A stretch of 5,904 nucleotides of DNA, from contig NZWK01000038.1 of assembly GCA_002701625.1 (NCBI GenBank), forward strand, positions 11,032 through 16,935, given 5' to 3'. Both the position numbers and the translations under genes were made by a program. Under the pieces are notes generated by a model that worked only from the letters and a program-made list of their open reading frames with translations, was not told the origin of the DNA and did no database searches. How positions within the stretch are numbered: position 1 is the stretch's first letter; each line of letters opens with the position of its first letter. Below, piece by piece: positions 1 to 5,247 of this stretch. The stretch is from Chloroflexota bacterium. GTDB lineage: Bacteria > Chloroflexota > Dehalococcoidia > UBA2979.

Positions 1-2
1 AA

Positions 3-236
3 ATCTTGCGTGATAAGAGAGAGGTATTAGATCGCCTCGCTGAGCACTTGATTGAGGTGGAAACGATTGAGGGAGAGGATTTAATTAAGATTCTTGACCC
101 AAGTGGAGAATATAGAGCTGCACGTGTGGATGACGTTACATCGACAGGCTCCGGTGCGACGGTATCTAAGAAGTCTAAGGAAGATCAAGACAGGAAACCA
201 AATCAAGGCAAACCTGGACTCGTATGGGGGTCATGA
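3..236 (+). CDS. ftsH: ATP-dependent zinc metalloprotease FtsH, C-terminal fragment (5' end outside window)
   Basis: This is the last 77 codons of a longer gene that enters from the left; the frame is open to the window edge. The segment reading REVLDRLAEHLIEVETIEGE matches the helical end of the FtsH peptidase domain, where family members typically have 'L..R..L..LA..LLE.ETL...E'. It is followed by a low-complexity, charged and hydrophilic tail rich in Lys, Asp, Ser and Gly that ends in GLVWGS, as is usual for the variable FtsH C-terminus. FtsH is a membrane-anchored hexameric AAA+ protease that degrades misfolded and short-lived proteins. The AAA domain, the HExxH zinc motif and the membrane segments all lie upstream and cannot be checked. 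A TTG codon at 6-8 is internal, not a start. Identity rests only on this short region, so another AAA protease of the family is possible but less likely. Confidence 0.82.
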   Translation: MLRDKREVLDRLAEHLIEVETIEGEDLIKILDPSGEYRAARVDDVTSTGSGATVSKKSKEDQDRKPNQGKPGLVWGS

Positions 237-249
237 TTAAACTTCGATA

Positions 250-279
250 TTGACGGTAAATAGATGTCCGTCATATTCT
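250..279 (+). promoter_or_regulatory. Candidate sigma70-type promoter for rplU-rpmA(-rpmE) containing an inverted repeat
   Basis: TTGACG (250-255) matches 5 of 6 bases of the -35 consensus. It is followed after 18 bases by TATTCT (274-279), which matches 4 of 6 bases of the -10 consensus. Transcription would start near 286, about 40 bases before the rplU start codon. A perfect 6-bp inverted repeat, TGACGG (251-256) and CCGTCA (268-273), with an 11-base spacer lies across the -35 box and the end of the spacer. It could be an operator. It could also be a weak hairpin after ftsH, but no T-run follows it. The promoter assignment is an inference from spacing and consensus match only. Confidence 0.4.
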
Positions 280-326
280 AGAGCTTCGTTTTGAATTATT
301 GATTAAATTAGAGTTGTGAGGTTTTG

Positions 327-641
327 ATGTACGCCATCTTCCGTACCGGAGGTCGACAATATCGCGTTGAAGAAGGCGATATACTGGACGTAGAGCGTAT
401 CACTGGCGACCCGGGCGATATGCTGAACTTCGATGACGTATTATTAGTGGGCGGAGAACAAAGCGAAACACGAGTCGGCACTCCTAACGTCGAGGGTGCG
501 GTTGTGACTGCTCAAGTAGTCGAACAGACGAGAGCTAATAAAGTACTCTTTTTTCATTTCAAGAATAAAACACGTCAGGCGAAAAAGAAAGGTCATCACC
601 AGTTGATGACGCGCTTACAAATCAATCAAATCACCTCCTAG
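327..641 (+). CDS. rplU: 50S ribosomal protein L21
   Basis: This 104-residue protein of the large ribosomal subunit binds 23S rRNA. The N-terminus MYAIFRTGGRQYRVEEGD is the classical L21 opening. The middle holds the usual 'DVLLVGG....VGTP.V.GA.V.A.V' beta-rich core, and the basic C-terminal part FKNKTRQAKKKGHHQ followed by TRLQINQI is the L21 signature region. The length is normal for the family (about 100-105 residues). I chose the ATG at 327 over an in-frame TTG one codon earlier because 327 gives the family's standard N-terminus and sits 5 bases after a Shine-Dalgarno-like TGAGG (317-321). rpmA follows 22 bases downstream, the near-universal rplU-rpmA pairing. The last codons include ATCACCTCCT (630-639), which equals the conserved 3' end of 16S rRNA (see findings). 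Confidence 0.97.
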   Translation: MYAIFRTGGRQYRVEEGDILDVERITGDPGDMLNFDDVLLVGGEQSETRVGTPNVEGAVVTAQVVEQTRANKVLFFHFKNKTRQAKKKGHHQLMTRLQINQITS

Positions 642-663
642 GTATTTCAGAGAGAAGTAGGAT

Positions 664-921
664 ATGGCCCATAAAAAATCTGGTGGTTCAACTGCCAACG
701 GACGAGATTCTAATAGTAAGCGGTTGGGTGTAAAAAAATACAGCGGTGAAGTTGTGTCAGCTGGGTCCATCATAGTTCGACAGAGAGGAACCAAGATTCA
801 TCCAGGTGAGAACGTAGGGGTAGGGCGAGACCATACCTTATGGGCAAAGATTGACGGTGTTGTTGACTTTGCGCCCTACGCCAAGGGACGAAGAAAGAAA
901 GTGTCAGTTAATCCTGCCTAG
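664..921 (+). CDS. rpmA: 50S ribosomal protein L27
   Basis: This 85-residue protein begins [20 protein letters not shown], the highly conserved L27 N-terminus. In other bacteria that flexible tail reaches the peptidyl-transferase centre and contacts the tRNA CCA ends. The core '[31 protein letters not shown]' pattern (about residues 31-61) is also fully L27-like. There is no N-terminal extension of the kind removed by the Prp protease in Firmicutes, so the protein should be functional without processing beyond Met removal. The gene lies 22 bases behind rplU with a GTAGGA-type ribosome binding site (657-662) very close to the start. That element can pair with TCCTA at the end of rplU. It is almost certainly co-transcribed with rplU. 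Confidence 0.97.
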   Translation: MAHKKSGGSTANGRDSNSKRLGVKKYSGEVVSAGSIIVRQRGTKIHPGENVGVGRDHTLWAKIDGVVDFAPYAKGRRKKVSVNPA

Positions 922-930
922 TAATTAGGC
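916..930 (+). other. Small hairpin spanning the rpmA stop codon
   Basis: GCCTA (916-920) and TAGGC (926-930) form a perfect 5-bp stem with a 5-base loop that contains the end of the rpmA stop codon. TTTT follows at 936-939. This is short for an intrinsic terminator and has only a four-base T-run, so it is at most a weak attenuator or an RNA-processing element between rpmA and rpmE. Confidence 0.25.
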
Positions 931-956
931 GACAGTTTTGAGGTTAGATAATCATT

Positions 957-1157
957 ATGAAAAATGAAGTTCATCCGGACTATGTCTCGACTAATATTTC
1001 CTGTGCATGCGGGTTTTCCTGGGAAACCAGGTCAACTAAGGAAAATCTAAAGGTTGATGTTTGCTCTAATTGTCATCCTTTCTTTACGGGTGAACAACGA
1101 ATTGTCGACACCGCCGGACGAGTGGAACGATTCAATAAGCGCTTTAGTAGAAGTTAA
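957..1157 (+). CDS. rpmE: 50S ribosomal protein L31 (zinc-binding, type A)
   Basis: This 66-residue protein carries the L31 hallmarks: MKNEVHPDY at the N-terminus, the [10 protein letters not shown] segment, and [14 protein letters not shown] near the C-terminus. Cys16, Cys18, Cys36 and Cys39 (C-x-C and C-x2-C) are the pattern of the zinc-containing (C+) form of L31. C-minus paralogues take over in zinc starvation in some bacteria. L31 sits at the central protuberance and bridges the two ribosomal subunits. The ATG at 957 is the only sensible start because an in-frame TAG lies just upstream (945-947). The nearest purine-rich element, GAGG at 940-943, is 13 bases away, which is unusually far, so initiation may be weak or coupled to rpmA, which ends 35 bases upstream. 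Confidence 0.96.
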   Translation: MKNEVHPDYVSTNISCACGFSWETRSTKENLKVDVCSNCHPFFTGEQRIVDTAGRVERFNKRFSRS

Positions 1158-1261
1158 TTCTGCAAGCGACATCCCAATTACACTAGACTCTTAGTTAAAA
1201 CCGGTCCGATGTATTACTATTTATCTTCAGAAGACCTTTTAGAGAGGATGTAGAGAATTTT

Positions 1262-1612
1262 ATGTCTGCAGAGTCACAGGTGGATCGTATTGTTCTAATG
1301 GTAGTTGCTCAAGATGATGCAGATGCACTAAGTAGTGCTCTGATACGATCTCAGTTCAGCATCACTCGGATTGGTAGTACAGGTGGTTTTCTTCGTAAAG
1401 GATCTTCAACTTTGTTAAGTGGCGTAAATCACGCCGATGTGGATCGGGTACTCGAAATCGTGAAGTCTGAGTGCCAAGAGAGAGAAGAAATGGTACCACT
1501 TCAGGGTCTGCCACTTGCTGGTGATGCGGCCTTTTCGTCTCGAATCGTCCAGATCACTGCAGGTGGGGCAGTAGTGTTTGTATTGCCGGTTGATCGATTT
1601 ATTAAGACCTAA
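1262..1612 (+). CDS. darA: Cyclic-di-AMP receptor, DarA/PstA family (PII-like, DUF970)
   Basis: This 116-residue protein matches the DarA/PstA family throughout: an N-terminal beta strand (RIVLMVVAQDDADAL), the motif STGGFLRKG (39-47), STLLSGV (49-55), a central helix 'VDRVLEIVKSECQEREE', and the closing motif GGAVVFVLPVDRF (101-113). Family members are PII-like trimers that bind cyclic di-AMP at subunit interfaces, partly through the loop around the TGGFL motif. In Firmicutes they act as signal receptors whose targets are mostly unknown. Here the N-terminus is about seven residues longer than in the Bacillus protein. A weak TAGAG (1251-1255) is the nearest ribosome binding element. The gene is followed by tandem TAA codons and at once by the next start codon, suggesting coupled translation. 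The cyclic-di-AMP cyclase is not in the window. The family assignment is strong; actual ligand binding is inferred. Confidence 0.9.
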   Translation: MSAESQVDRIVLMVVAQDDADALSSALIRSQFSITRIGSTGGFLRKGSSTLLSGVNHADVDRVLEIVKSECQEREEMVPLQGLPLAGDAAFSSRIVQITAGGAVVFVLPVDRFIKT

Positions 1613-1615
1613 TAA

Positions 1616-2251
1616 ATGATTTTTCAAAATTTTGTGGTTGGGCGCCTACAAGCGAATTGCTATGTTGTAGGCGATGAGCGTACTCGAGATGTGATGGTTA
1701 TAGACCCTGGTGATAATGGAAGAGAGCTGGTTTCACAATTTCAGCAAAATGACTGGAATGTTACAGTGGTCTTAGTCACACATGCTCATCTCGATCACAG
1801 TGGGTCGGTGTATGAGATTCTTTCGAGTTTTCCGCAGGCGATATTTGTAATGCACGAACTTGATTACCCTCTTATCGAGCAACAAGCACCATCAGCTTTA
1901 ACTTGGTATGGTCGTGAGATTTCTTTACCCCGCGTTCCAGATCGATATTTGGTGCATGGTGAAGAAATTTTGATAGGCGATTCGATCCGGTATAAGATCT
2001 TATTTACTCCGGGTCATACACCAGGACATATTTGTATATACGGGCAGGGCCACGTATTTACTGGCGACGTATTGTTTCAAGGTTCAATTGGGCGGTCAGA
2101 TTTTCCAGGTTCGAATAGTGAGCAACTAATGAATTCAATCAAAAATCATCTTATGAGTTTGTCACCTGATACTCTTGTATACAGCGGTCATGGCCCTAAA
2201 ACGACCATTGAGGACGAATTGCAATTCAACCCGTTTTTGACACGACTATGA
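1616..2251 (+). CDS. Metallo-beta-lactamase-fold hydrolase (glyoxalase II-like)
   Basis: This 211-residue single-domain protein has all metal ligands of the fold: T55-H-A-H-L-D-H61 (His56, His58, Asp60, His61), His134 in TPGHTPGH, Asp151 in FTGDVLF and His192 in YSGHGP. The opening 'VVGRLQANCYVVGDE....VIDPG' and the IGRSDFPG segment (158-165) are typical of the YcbL/GloB-like branch. Members of that branch hydrolyse thioesters such as S-lactoylglutathione or have unknown substrates. The length (about 210) fits the short YcbL type, which lacks the C-terminal helical domain of full glyoxalase II. It starts directly after the second of two tandem TAA stops of the cyclic-di-AMP receptor gene and has no clear Shine-Dalgarno sequence, so reinitiation is likely. 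It is predicted to be soluble and cytoplasmic. The substrate cannot be told from sequence. Confidence 0.9.
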   Translation: MIFQNFVVGRLQANCYVVGDERTRDVMVIDPGDNGRELVSQFQQNDWNVTVVLVTHAHLDHSGSVYEILSSFPQAIFVMHELDYPLIEQQAPSALTWYGREISLPRVPDRYLVHGEEILIGDSIRYKILFTPGHTPGHICIYGQGHVFTGDVLFQGSIGRSDFPGSNSEQLMNSIKNHLMSLSPDTLVYSGHGPKTTIEDELQFNPFLTRL

Positions 2252-2333
2252 TGCCGATTGCTTGGTTTAAGCAGTGGTTGGTTTCAACGTCTACTCGAGG
2301 TAACTTATCGTTAGTGAGCGAGAGGTGTGGATT

Positions 2334-3710
2334 ATGACCGATAATGAAATCGACGCGCCTTCAGAAATGAAAGCCGATATAGAAACGATTACTTCCTTGG
2401 CGAAACGTCGAGGTTTTGTATTCCCCTCAGCTGAAATATATGGTGGATTCGCGGCTGCCTATGATTACGGGCCGCTTGGCGTGGAGCTCAAGCGAAATAT
2501 CCGAGAGCTTTGGTGGAAATCGATGGTGCAAGAGCGTGACAATATAGTTGGACTTGAGGCCGCCATAATAACTAACCCTAAAGTGTGGGCTGCTGCAGGG
2601 CACCTCGATGCATTTCATGACCCATTGGTTGAGTGTCTCAATTGTCAAGCAAGATTTCGTGAGGACCTGTTATTAGAAGAGAGCCCAGATGGGTCGTGTC
2701 CTACCTGTAAAGATAATCAAGGGTTTACCGATCCAAAACAGTTCAACATGATGTTGAGCACGATAGTGGGTCCGGTTTCAGATGAGAGTGGACGAGCATA
2801 TATGCGTCCAGAAACAGCTCAGGGAATGTTCGTAAATTTTTCCCAGGTGCAGTCCTCTATGCGGCAACGATTGCCCTTTGGTATTGCACAAATTGGCAAA
2901 TCTTTTCGAAATGAAATAACAGTTAAGCAATTTATTTTCCGAACTCGCGAATTTGAACAGATGGAGATGGAATTTTTCTGCTACCCGGAAGATTCTGCTG
3001 AGTGGTATGAGTATTGGAAACGAGAGCGTCTTAATTGGTATTTTTCTTTAGGAATTCGTCCACAACACCTTAGACTTCGGGCACACGAGCAAGAGGAACT
3101 CTCTCACTACTCAAGGGGAACCACGGATATTGAAGTCCATTTTCCTTGGGGTTGGGGCGAGCTTGAAGGAATCGCAAATCGAGGAGACTTCGACCTTACA
3201 CAGCACTCAAGTCATTCAGGTCAAAAACTGACATTTTTTGATCAAGAACGTAATGAGCATGTGGTACCCCATGTCATAGAACCAGCGGCTGGTGTGGACC
3301 GACTAATGCTTACCTTGTTGCTGGATGCTTACGACGAAGAAATCGTAGGTGATGAGACGAGGACCCTGCTTAGATTCGCCCCCAGCATTGCTCCAGTCAA
3401 TGTTGCCGTCCTGCCGTTATCCCGTAACGAAAAATTAAGCCCAACTGCTAGGGGCGTCCACGACAGATTAAAGACTCAGTTCCGTACACAATATGATGAT
3501 GCGCAGTCGATTGGCCGGCGTTATAGAAGGCAGGATGAGATAGGGACACCGATTTGTGTAACTGTTGACTTTGAGTCTCTGGATGACGAGGCAGTCACGA
3601 TTAGGGAGCGGGATAGCATGAAGCAAATACGTGTTCCGATCTCGGGCTTATCTGAGGCACTGGCAGATAGCTTGAATTCGATGCAGCCAAAAATAGCTGC
3701 AGAGAGATAA
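2334..3710 (+). CDS. glyS: Glycyl-tRNA synthetase, alpha2 (single-chain dimeric) type
   Basis: This 458-residue class II enzyme charges tRNA-Gly with glycine. Visible landmarks are the N-terminal 'KRRGFVFPSAEIYGG..A.YDYGPLG' block (24-49), a four-cysteine cluster C101-x2-C104 and C122-x2-C125 in the insertion (likely zinc-binding), and RPETAQG (158-164). Motif 2 runs FRNEI (191-195) to REFEQMEMEFF (205-215). TTDIEVHFPWGWGELEGIANR lies at about 263-283, motif 3 EPAAGVDR at 316-323, and a C-terminal anticodon-binding domain begins near 350. This is the single-polypeptide form found in archaea, eukaryotes and many bacteria, not the glyQ/glyS tetramer; some annotations call it glyQS. An in-frame GTG exists at 2325. 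I prefer the ATG at 2334 because AGAGG (2321-2325) then lies 8 bases upstream, whereas the GTG overlaps that site. The 82-base leader is too short for a T-box and shows none. Confidence 0.96.
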   Translation: MTDNEIDAPSEMKADIETITSLAKRRGFVFPSAEIYGGFAAAYDYGPLGVELKRNIRELWWKSMVQERDNIVGLEAAIITNPKVWAAAGHLDAFHDPLVECLNCQARFREDLLLEESPDGSCPTCKDNQGFTDPKQFNMMLSTIVGPVSDESGRAYMRPETAQGMFVNFSQVQSSMRQRLPFGIAQIGKSFRNEITVKQFIFRTREFEQMEMEFFCYPEDSAEWYEYWKRERLNWYFSLGIRPQHLRLRAHEQEELSHYSRGTTDIEVHFPWGWGELEGIANRGDFDLTQHSSHSGQKLTFFDQERNEHVVPHVIEPAAGVDRLMLTLLLDAYDEEIVGDETRTLLRFAPSIAPVNVAVLPLSRNEKLSPTARGVHDRLKTQFRTQYDDAQSIGRRYRRQDEIGTPICVTVDFESLDDEAVTIRERDSMKQIRVPISGLSEALADSLNSMQPKIAAER

Positions 3711-3735
3711 GCTCTCGACGCAGTTGAATGAAAAT

Positions 3736-3751
3736 GGGTGTAAATATACCC
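3736..3751. promoter_or_regulatory. Inverted repeat upstream of the phosphoesterase gene, possible operator
   Basis: GGGTGTAAATATACCC is an inverted repeat of 7-base arms, GGGTGTA and TATACCC, symmetric except for one G/T pair. It lies 29 bases before the downstream start codon. A weak -35-like TTGAAT (3724-3729) and a poor -10-like TACCCT (3747-3752) flank and overlap it. No T-run follows, so it does not look like the terminator of glyS. A DNA operator or a short hairpin in the leader is possible. Confidence 0.3.
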
Positions 3752-3780
3752 TAGAGATTATTAAATGACAGAGGTGAAAG

Positions 3781-4593
3781 ATGACTAGCAGTTTACGTCC
3801 TGATTTAAAGATTGTACATACAAGTGATGTGCACCTCGGTGCTTATGACGCGGGAAACAGTGGCGATAGCGTTCACTTAGAGGAGGCTTTTACAGCAGTC
3901 GTAAATTTAGCAATCGCTGAAGATGCTGATCTGGTAATAATTGCTGGAGATTTTTTTGATAATTCCCGTGTGAAAGAAACAACTTTACAATTCGCTGCGT
4001 CTGAATTAGCGAGATTGAATCGTCCAACGGTTATTGGTCCAGGTAATCATGATCATGTCGGTCCTTACTCTGTATATGACAGATTTGATTTAGCGACCTT
4101 GGCACCTAACGTCACACTCTTGCGCGGACGCGATGGGGAAACTGCTGTGTTTGAAGATTTAAATCTTGAGATTTGGGGAAGGTCACACACAGAGACATTG
4201 ATGGATTTTTCACCTTTTGAAGGAATCCCTGAGCGAGGCCAATATGCTTGGTCGCTTGCAGTTGGGCATGGTCATTTCATACATCCAAAGGCACTGCTTC
4301 ATCACTCATTCCATATACTCGAGAGTGAACTAGCTGCCAGTGGGCGAGACTATGTAGCCTTGGGTCATTGGGAGCAAATGACTCGAGTTGCTGCTGGAGA
4401 CACCGTTGCTGCATATAGCGGCGCGTCAGAGGGTCTTGGAGGTCACAATGGGGGCCATGCGCTTCGAGTTAACTTGAATTCTGACGGGAGTGTTAGAGTG
4501 ACAGCACTTCCACTCCAAGAGGGTGGTTCAATTATCGAGCATGAGAGTCTCCCCTTTTTAGAGGGTTTGGACCCTAATTCTCTAGATGTTTAG
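3781..4593 (+). CDS. Metallophosphoesterase, SbcD/Mre11-like nuclease family, short form
   Basis: This 270-residue protein has the calcineurin-like phosphoesterase motifs in order: D16-V-H18 in 'IVHTSDVHLG', G56-D57-F-F-D60, G88-N-H-D91, then H163 (in GHGH, 162-165) and G195-H196. The text around them (TSDVHLG, ADLVIIAGDFFD, YVALGHW) is most like SbcD/YhaO-type DNA repair exonuclease subunits. It is much shorter than full SbcD (about 400 residues): little follows the catalytic domain, and there is no sbcC ATPase gene next to it, so a role in DNA end processing is unproven. The usual final metal ligand in GHxH is replaced, with the sequence here reading GHWE (Glu198). The start at 3781 is supported by a strong GAGGTG (3771-3776). 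Other possible activities are phosphodiesterase or nucleotidase functions of the same superfamily. Confidence 0.85.
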   Translation: MTSSLRPDLKIVHTSDVHLGAYDAGNSGDSVHLEEAFTAVVNLAIAEDADLVIIAGDFFDNSRVKETTLQFAASELARLNRPTVIGPGNHDHVGPYSVYDRFDLATLAPNVTLLRGRDGETAVFEDLNLEIWGRSHTETLMDFSPFEGIPERGQYAWSLAVGHGHFIHPKALLHHSFHILESELAASGRDYVALGHWEQMTRVAAGDTVAAYSGASEGLGGHNGGHALRVNLNSDGSVRVTALPLQEGGSIIEHESLPFLEGLDPNSLDV

Positions 4594-4596
4594 TGC

Positions 4597-4615
4597 GGGA
4601 GTTGACATAACTCCC
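4597..4615. other. Perfect 7-bp hairpin in the gap between phosphoesterase and ferredoxin genes
   Basis: GGGAGTT (4597-4603) and AACTCCC (4609-4615) form a perfect stem with a five-base loop, three bases after the phosphoesterase stop codon. The position suggests a transcript end or 3' stabilising hairpin, but no T-run follows on either strand, so it is not a textbook intrinsic terminator. A perfect -35 hexamer TTGACA (4602-4607) overlaps the stem and loop. The best -10 partner is TAGCAT (4623-4628) with a short 15-base spacer, which could serve the ferredoxin gene. Confidence 0.45.
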
Positions 4616-4672
4616 CCAGCAGTAGCATCATTGACTCCGTAAGCAGTATTTAGTAGTGAAAGGTTTTGAGAA

Positions 4673-4948
4673 ATGACCTATGTGATTACAACTCCCTGTA
4701 TTGACACCATGGACCAGTCATGTGTTGATGTATGTCCGGTTGACTGCATACACTTCGAAGAGGGCCTTGATAAAATTCTCTACATCGATCCTGATGAGTG
4801 TATTGATTGTGGAGCATGTGAACCTGCTTGTCCGGTATCTGCCGTTTATGCAGAGGATGACGTTCCAGAAGAAGAGGCAGCGTTTACGGAGATTAATGCT
4901 CTGTGGTTTACCGACAAGGATGCCGCTCGAGCTAAAATAACGGCCTAG
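4673..4948 (+). CDS. fdxA: 7Fe-8S ferredoxin (FdxA type)
   Basis: This 91-residue acidic electron carrier opens with [17 protein letters not shown], the usual start of bacterial seven-iron ferredoxins. By analogy with the Azotobacter-type protein, Cys9, Cys17 and Cys53 should hold a [3Fe-4S] cluster. Cys21, Cys43, Cys46 and Cys49 (CIDCGAC) should hold the [4Fe-4S] cluster, with Cys25 left free. The second motif is followed by a proline (C53-P54), as expected. The C-terminal extension (about 60-91) with 'EDDVPEE' and 'FTEINALWF' is typical of the FdxA group and packs over the clusters in known members. An AAAGG (4659-4663) 9 bases upstream can act as ribosome binding site. The gene stands alone, flanked by a hairpin and by a gene-free stretch. 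Its redox partner is not visible. Confidence 0.94.
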   Translation: MTYVITTPCIDTMDQSCVDVCPVDCIHFEEGLDKILYIDPDECIDCGACEPACPVSAVYAEDDVPEEEAAFTEINALWFTDKDAARAKITA

Positions 4949-4985
4949 TCGGACTCGTCTCTTAGCCCCGTTCAAACTTTCGGCA

Positions 4986-5036
4986 GAAATACTCACATCT
5001 GTAACTTGCTGTAAAAAATGGCGCAGCTAGTATTTC
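4986..5036. repeat. Inverted repeat, 8-bp perfect arms
   Basis: GAAATACT (4986-4993) is the exact reverse complement of AGTATTTC (5029-5036), separated by 35 bases. Inside lies a second, smaller stem of GCTG (5008-5011) and CAGC (5024-5027). Together they could fold into a stem with an internal loop and a terminal hairpin in the 3' untranslated region of the ferredoxin transcript, 37 bases after its stop codon. An 8-bp match in a short AT-rich gap could also be chance. Confidence 0.4.
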
Positions 5037-5086
5037 AGTACCTTTGGCAGAGAGAATAAGTCACAGCTTTCGTTTCTCGGACGACC

Positions 5087-5161
5087 AGCATCAGCGAGAT
5101 CGCAGCAATCAACCAGATAAATTATCGACTGGTCTTTTAGTGAGGCTGGGATGGTGATGCT
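5087..5161. repeat. Nested inverted repeats, possible 75-base branched RNA fold
   Basis: AGCATCA (5087-5093) pairs with TGATGCT (5155-5161). Inside are GCGA/TCGC (5094-5097 and 5100-5103, tight loop) and ACCAG/CTGGT (5112-5116 and 5129-5133). Between the latter arms is another small palindrome, ATAA-A-TTAT (5117-5125). The overall size and 7-bp outer stem recall a tRNA, but there is no T-arm GTTC motif, no 7-base anticodon loop and no T at position 8, so it is not called as one. The strand is unknown. Confidence 0.3.
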
Positions 5162-5247
5162 TTAATTGTATTTATTGGTCAGTAAGTTTCTAGATCTGCA
5201 GCACAACTTGTTGACTCGAAGGCAACACTCAAACGGTGCATGATTAC

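Larger units (their letters stand above)
4949..5247. other. Gene-free stretch with inverted repeats
   Basis: These 299 bases lie between the 3' ends of the convergent ferredoxin and minus-strand hypothetical genes. I see no protein-like reading frame, no rRNA and no canonical tRNA. The only frame with an ATG worth naming is 13 codons (5018-5059) without a ribosome binding site. The stretch does contain two separate sets of inverted repeats, listed separately. There is no clear intrinsic terminator with a T-run for either convergent gene. Confidence 0.6.

Noticed and set aside
1248..1253. ATG-TAG start-stop element before the DarA-like gene
   Set aside because: The AGAGG element abuts the ATG directly, leaving no usable spacing, so it is unlikely to be translated.
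1415..1627. Minus-strand open frame across the DarA/hydrolase junction
   Set aside because: It overlaps well-identified plus-strand genes and has no recognisable content.
2237..2242. Perfect TTGACA hexamer at the end of the hydrolase gene as promoter of glyS
   Set aside because: No acceptable -10 box exists 15-19 bases downstream.
2252..2333. T-box riboswitch upstream of glycyl-tRNA synthetase
   Set aside because: The gap is only 82 bases and lacks the T-box sequence and a terminator; only a small TGCTT/AAGCA hairpin (2259-2273) is seen.
2427..2648. Minus-strand open frame within glyS
   Set aside because: It lies fully inside the conserved synthetase coding region and has no independent support.
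4701..4996. Open frames on both strands overlapping the ferredoxin gene
   Set aside because: The ferredoxin reading is unambiguous and these are out-of-frame shadows with no family features.
5018..5059. 13-codon open frame in the gene-free stretch
   Set aside because: There is no ribosome binding site and a frame this short is expected by chance.
5087..5161. Possible tRNA gene (75 bases with a 7-bp closing stem)
   Set aside because: There is no GTTC T-arm, no 7-base anticodon loop, no conserved T8 or D-loop GG in place, and the inner stems are at the wrong positions.
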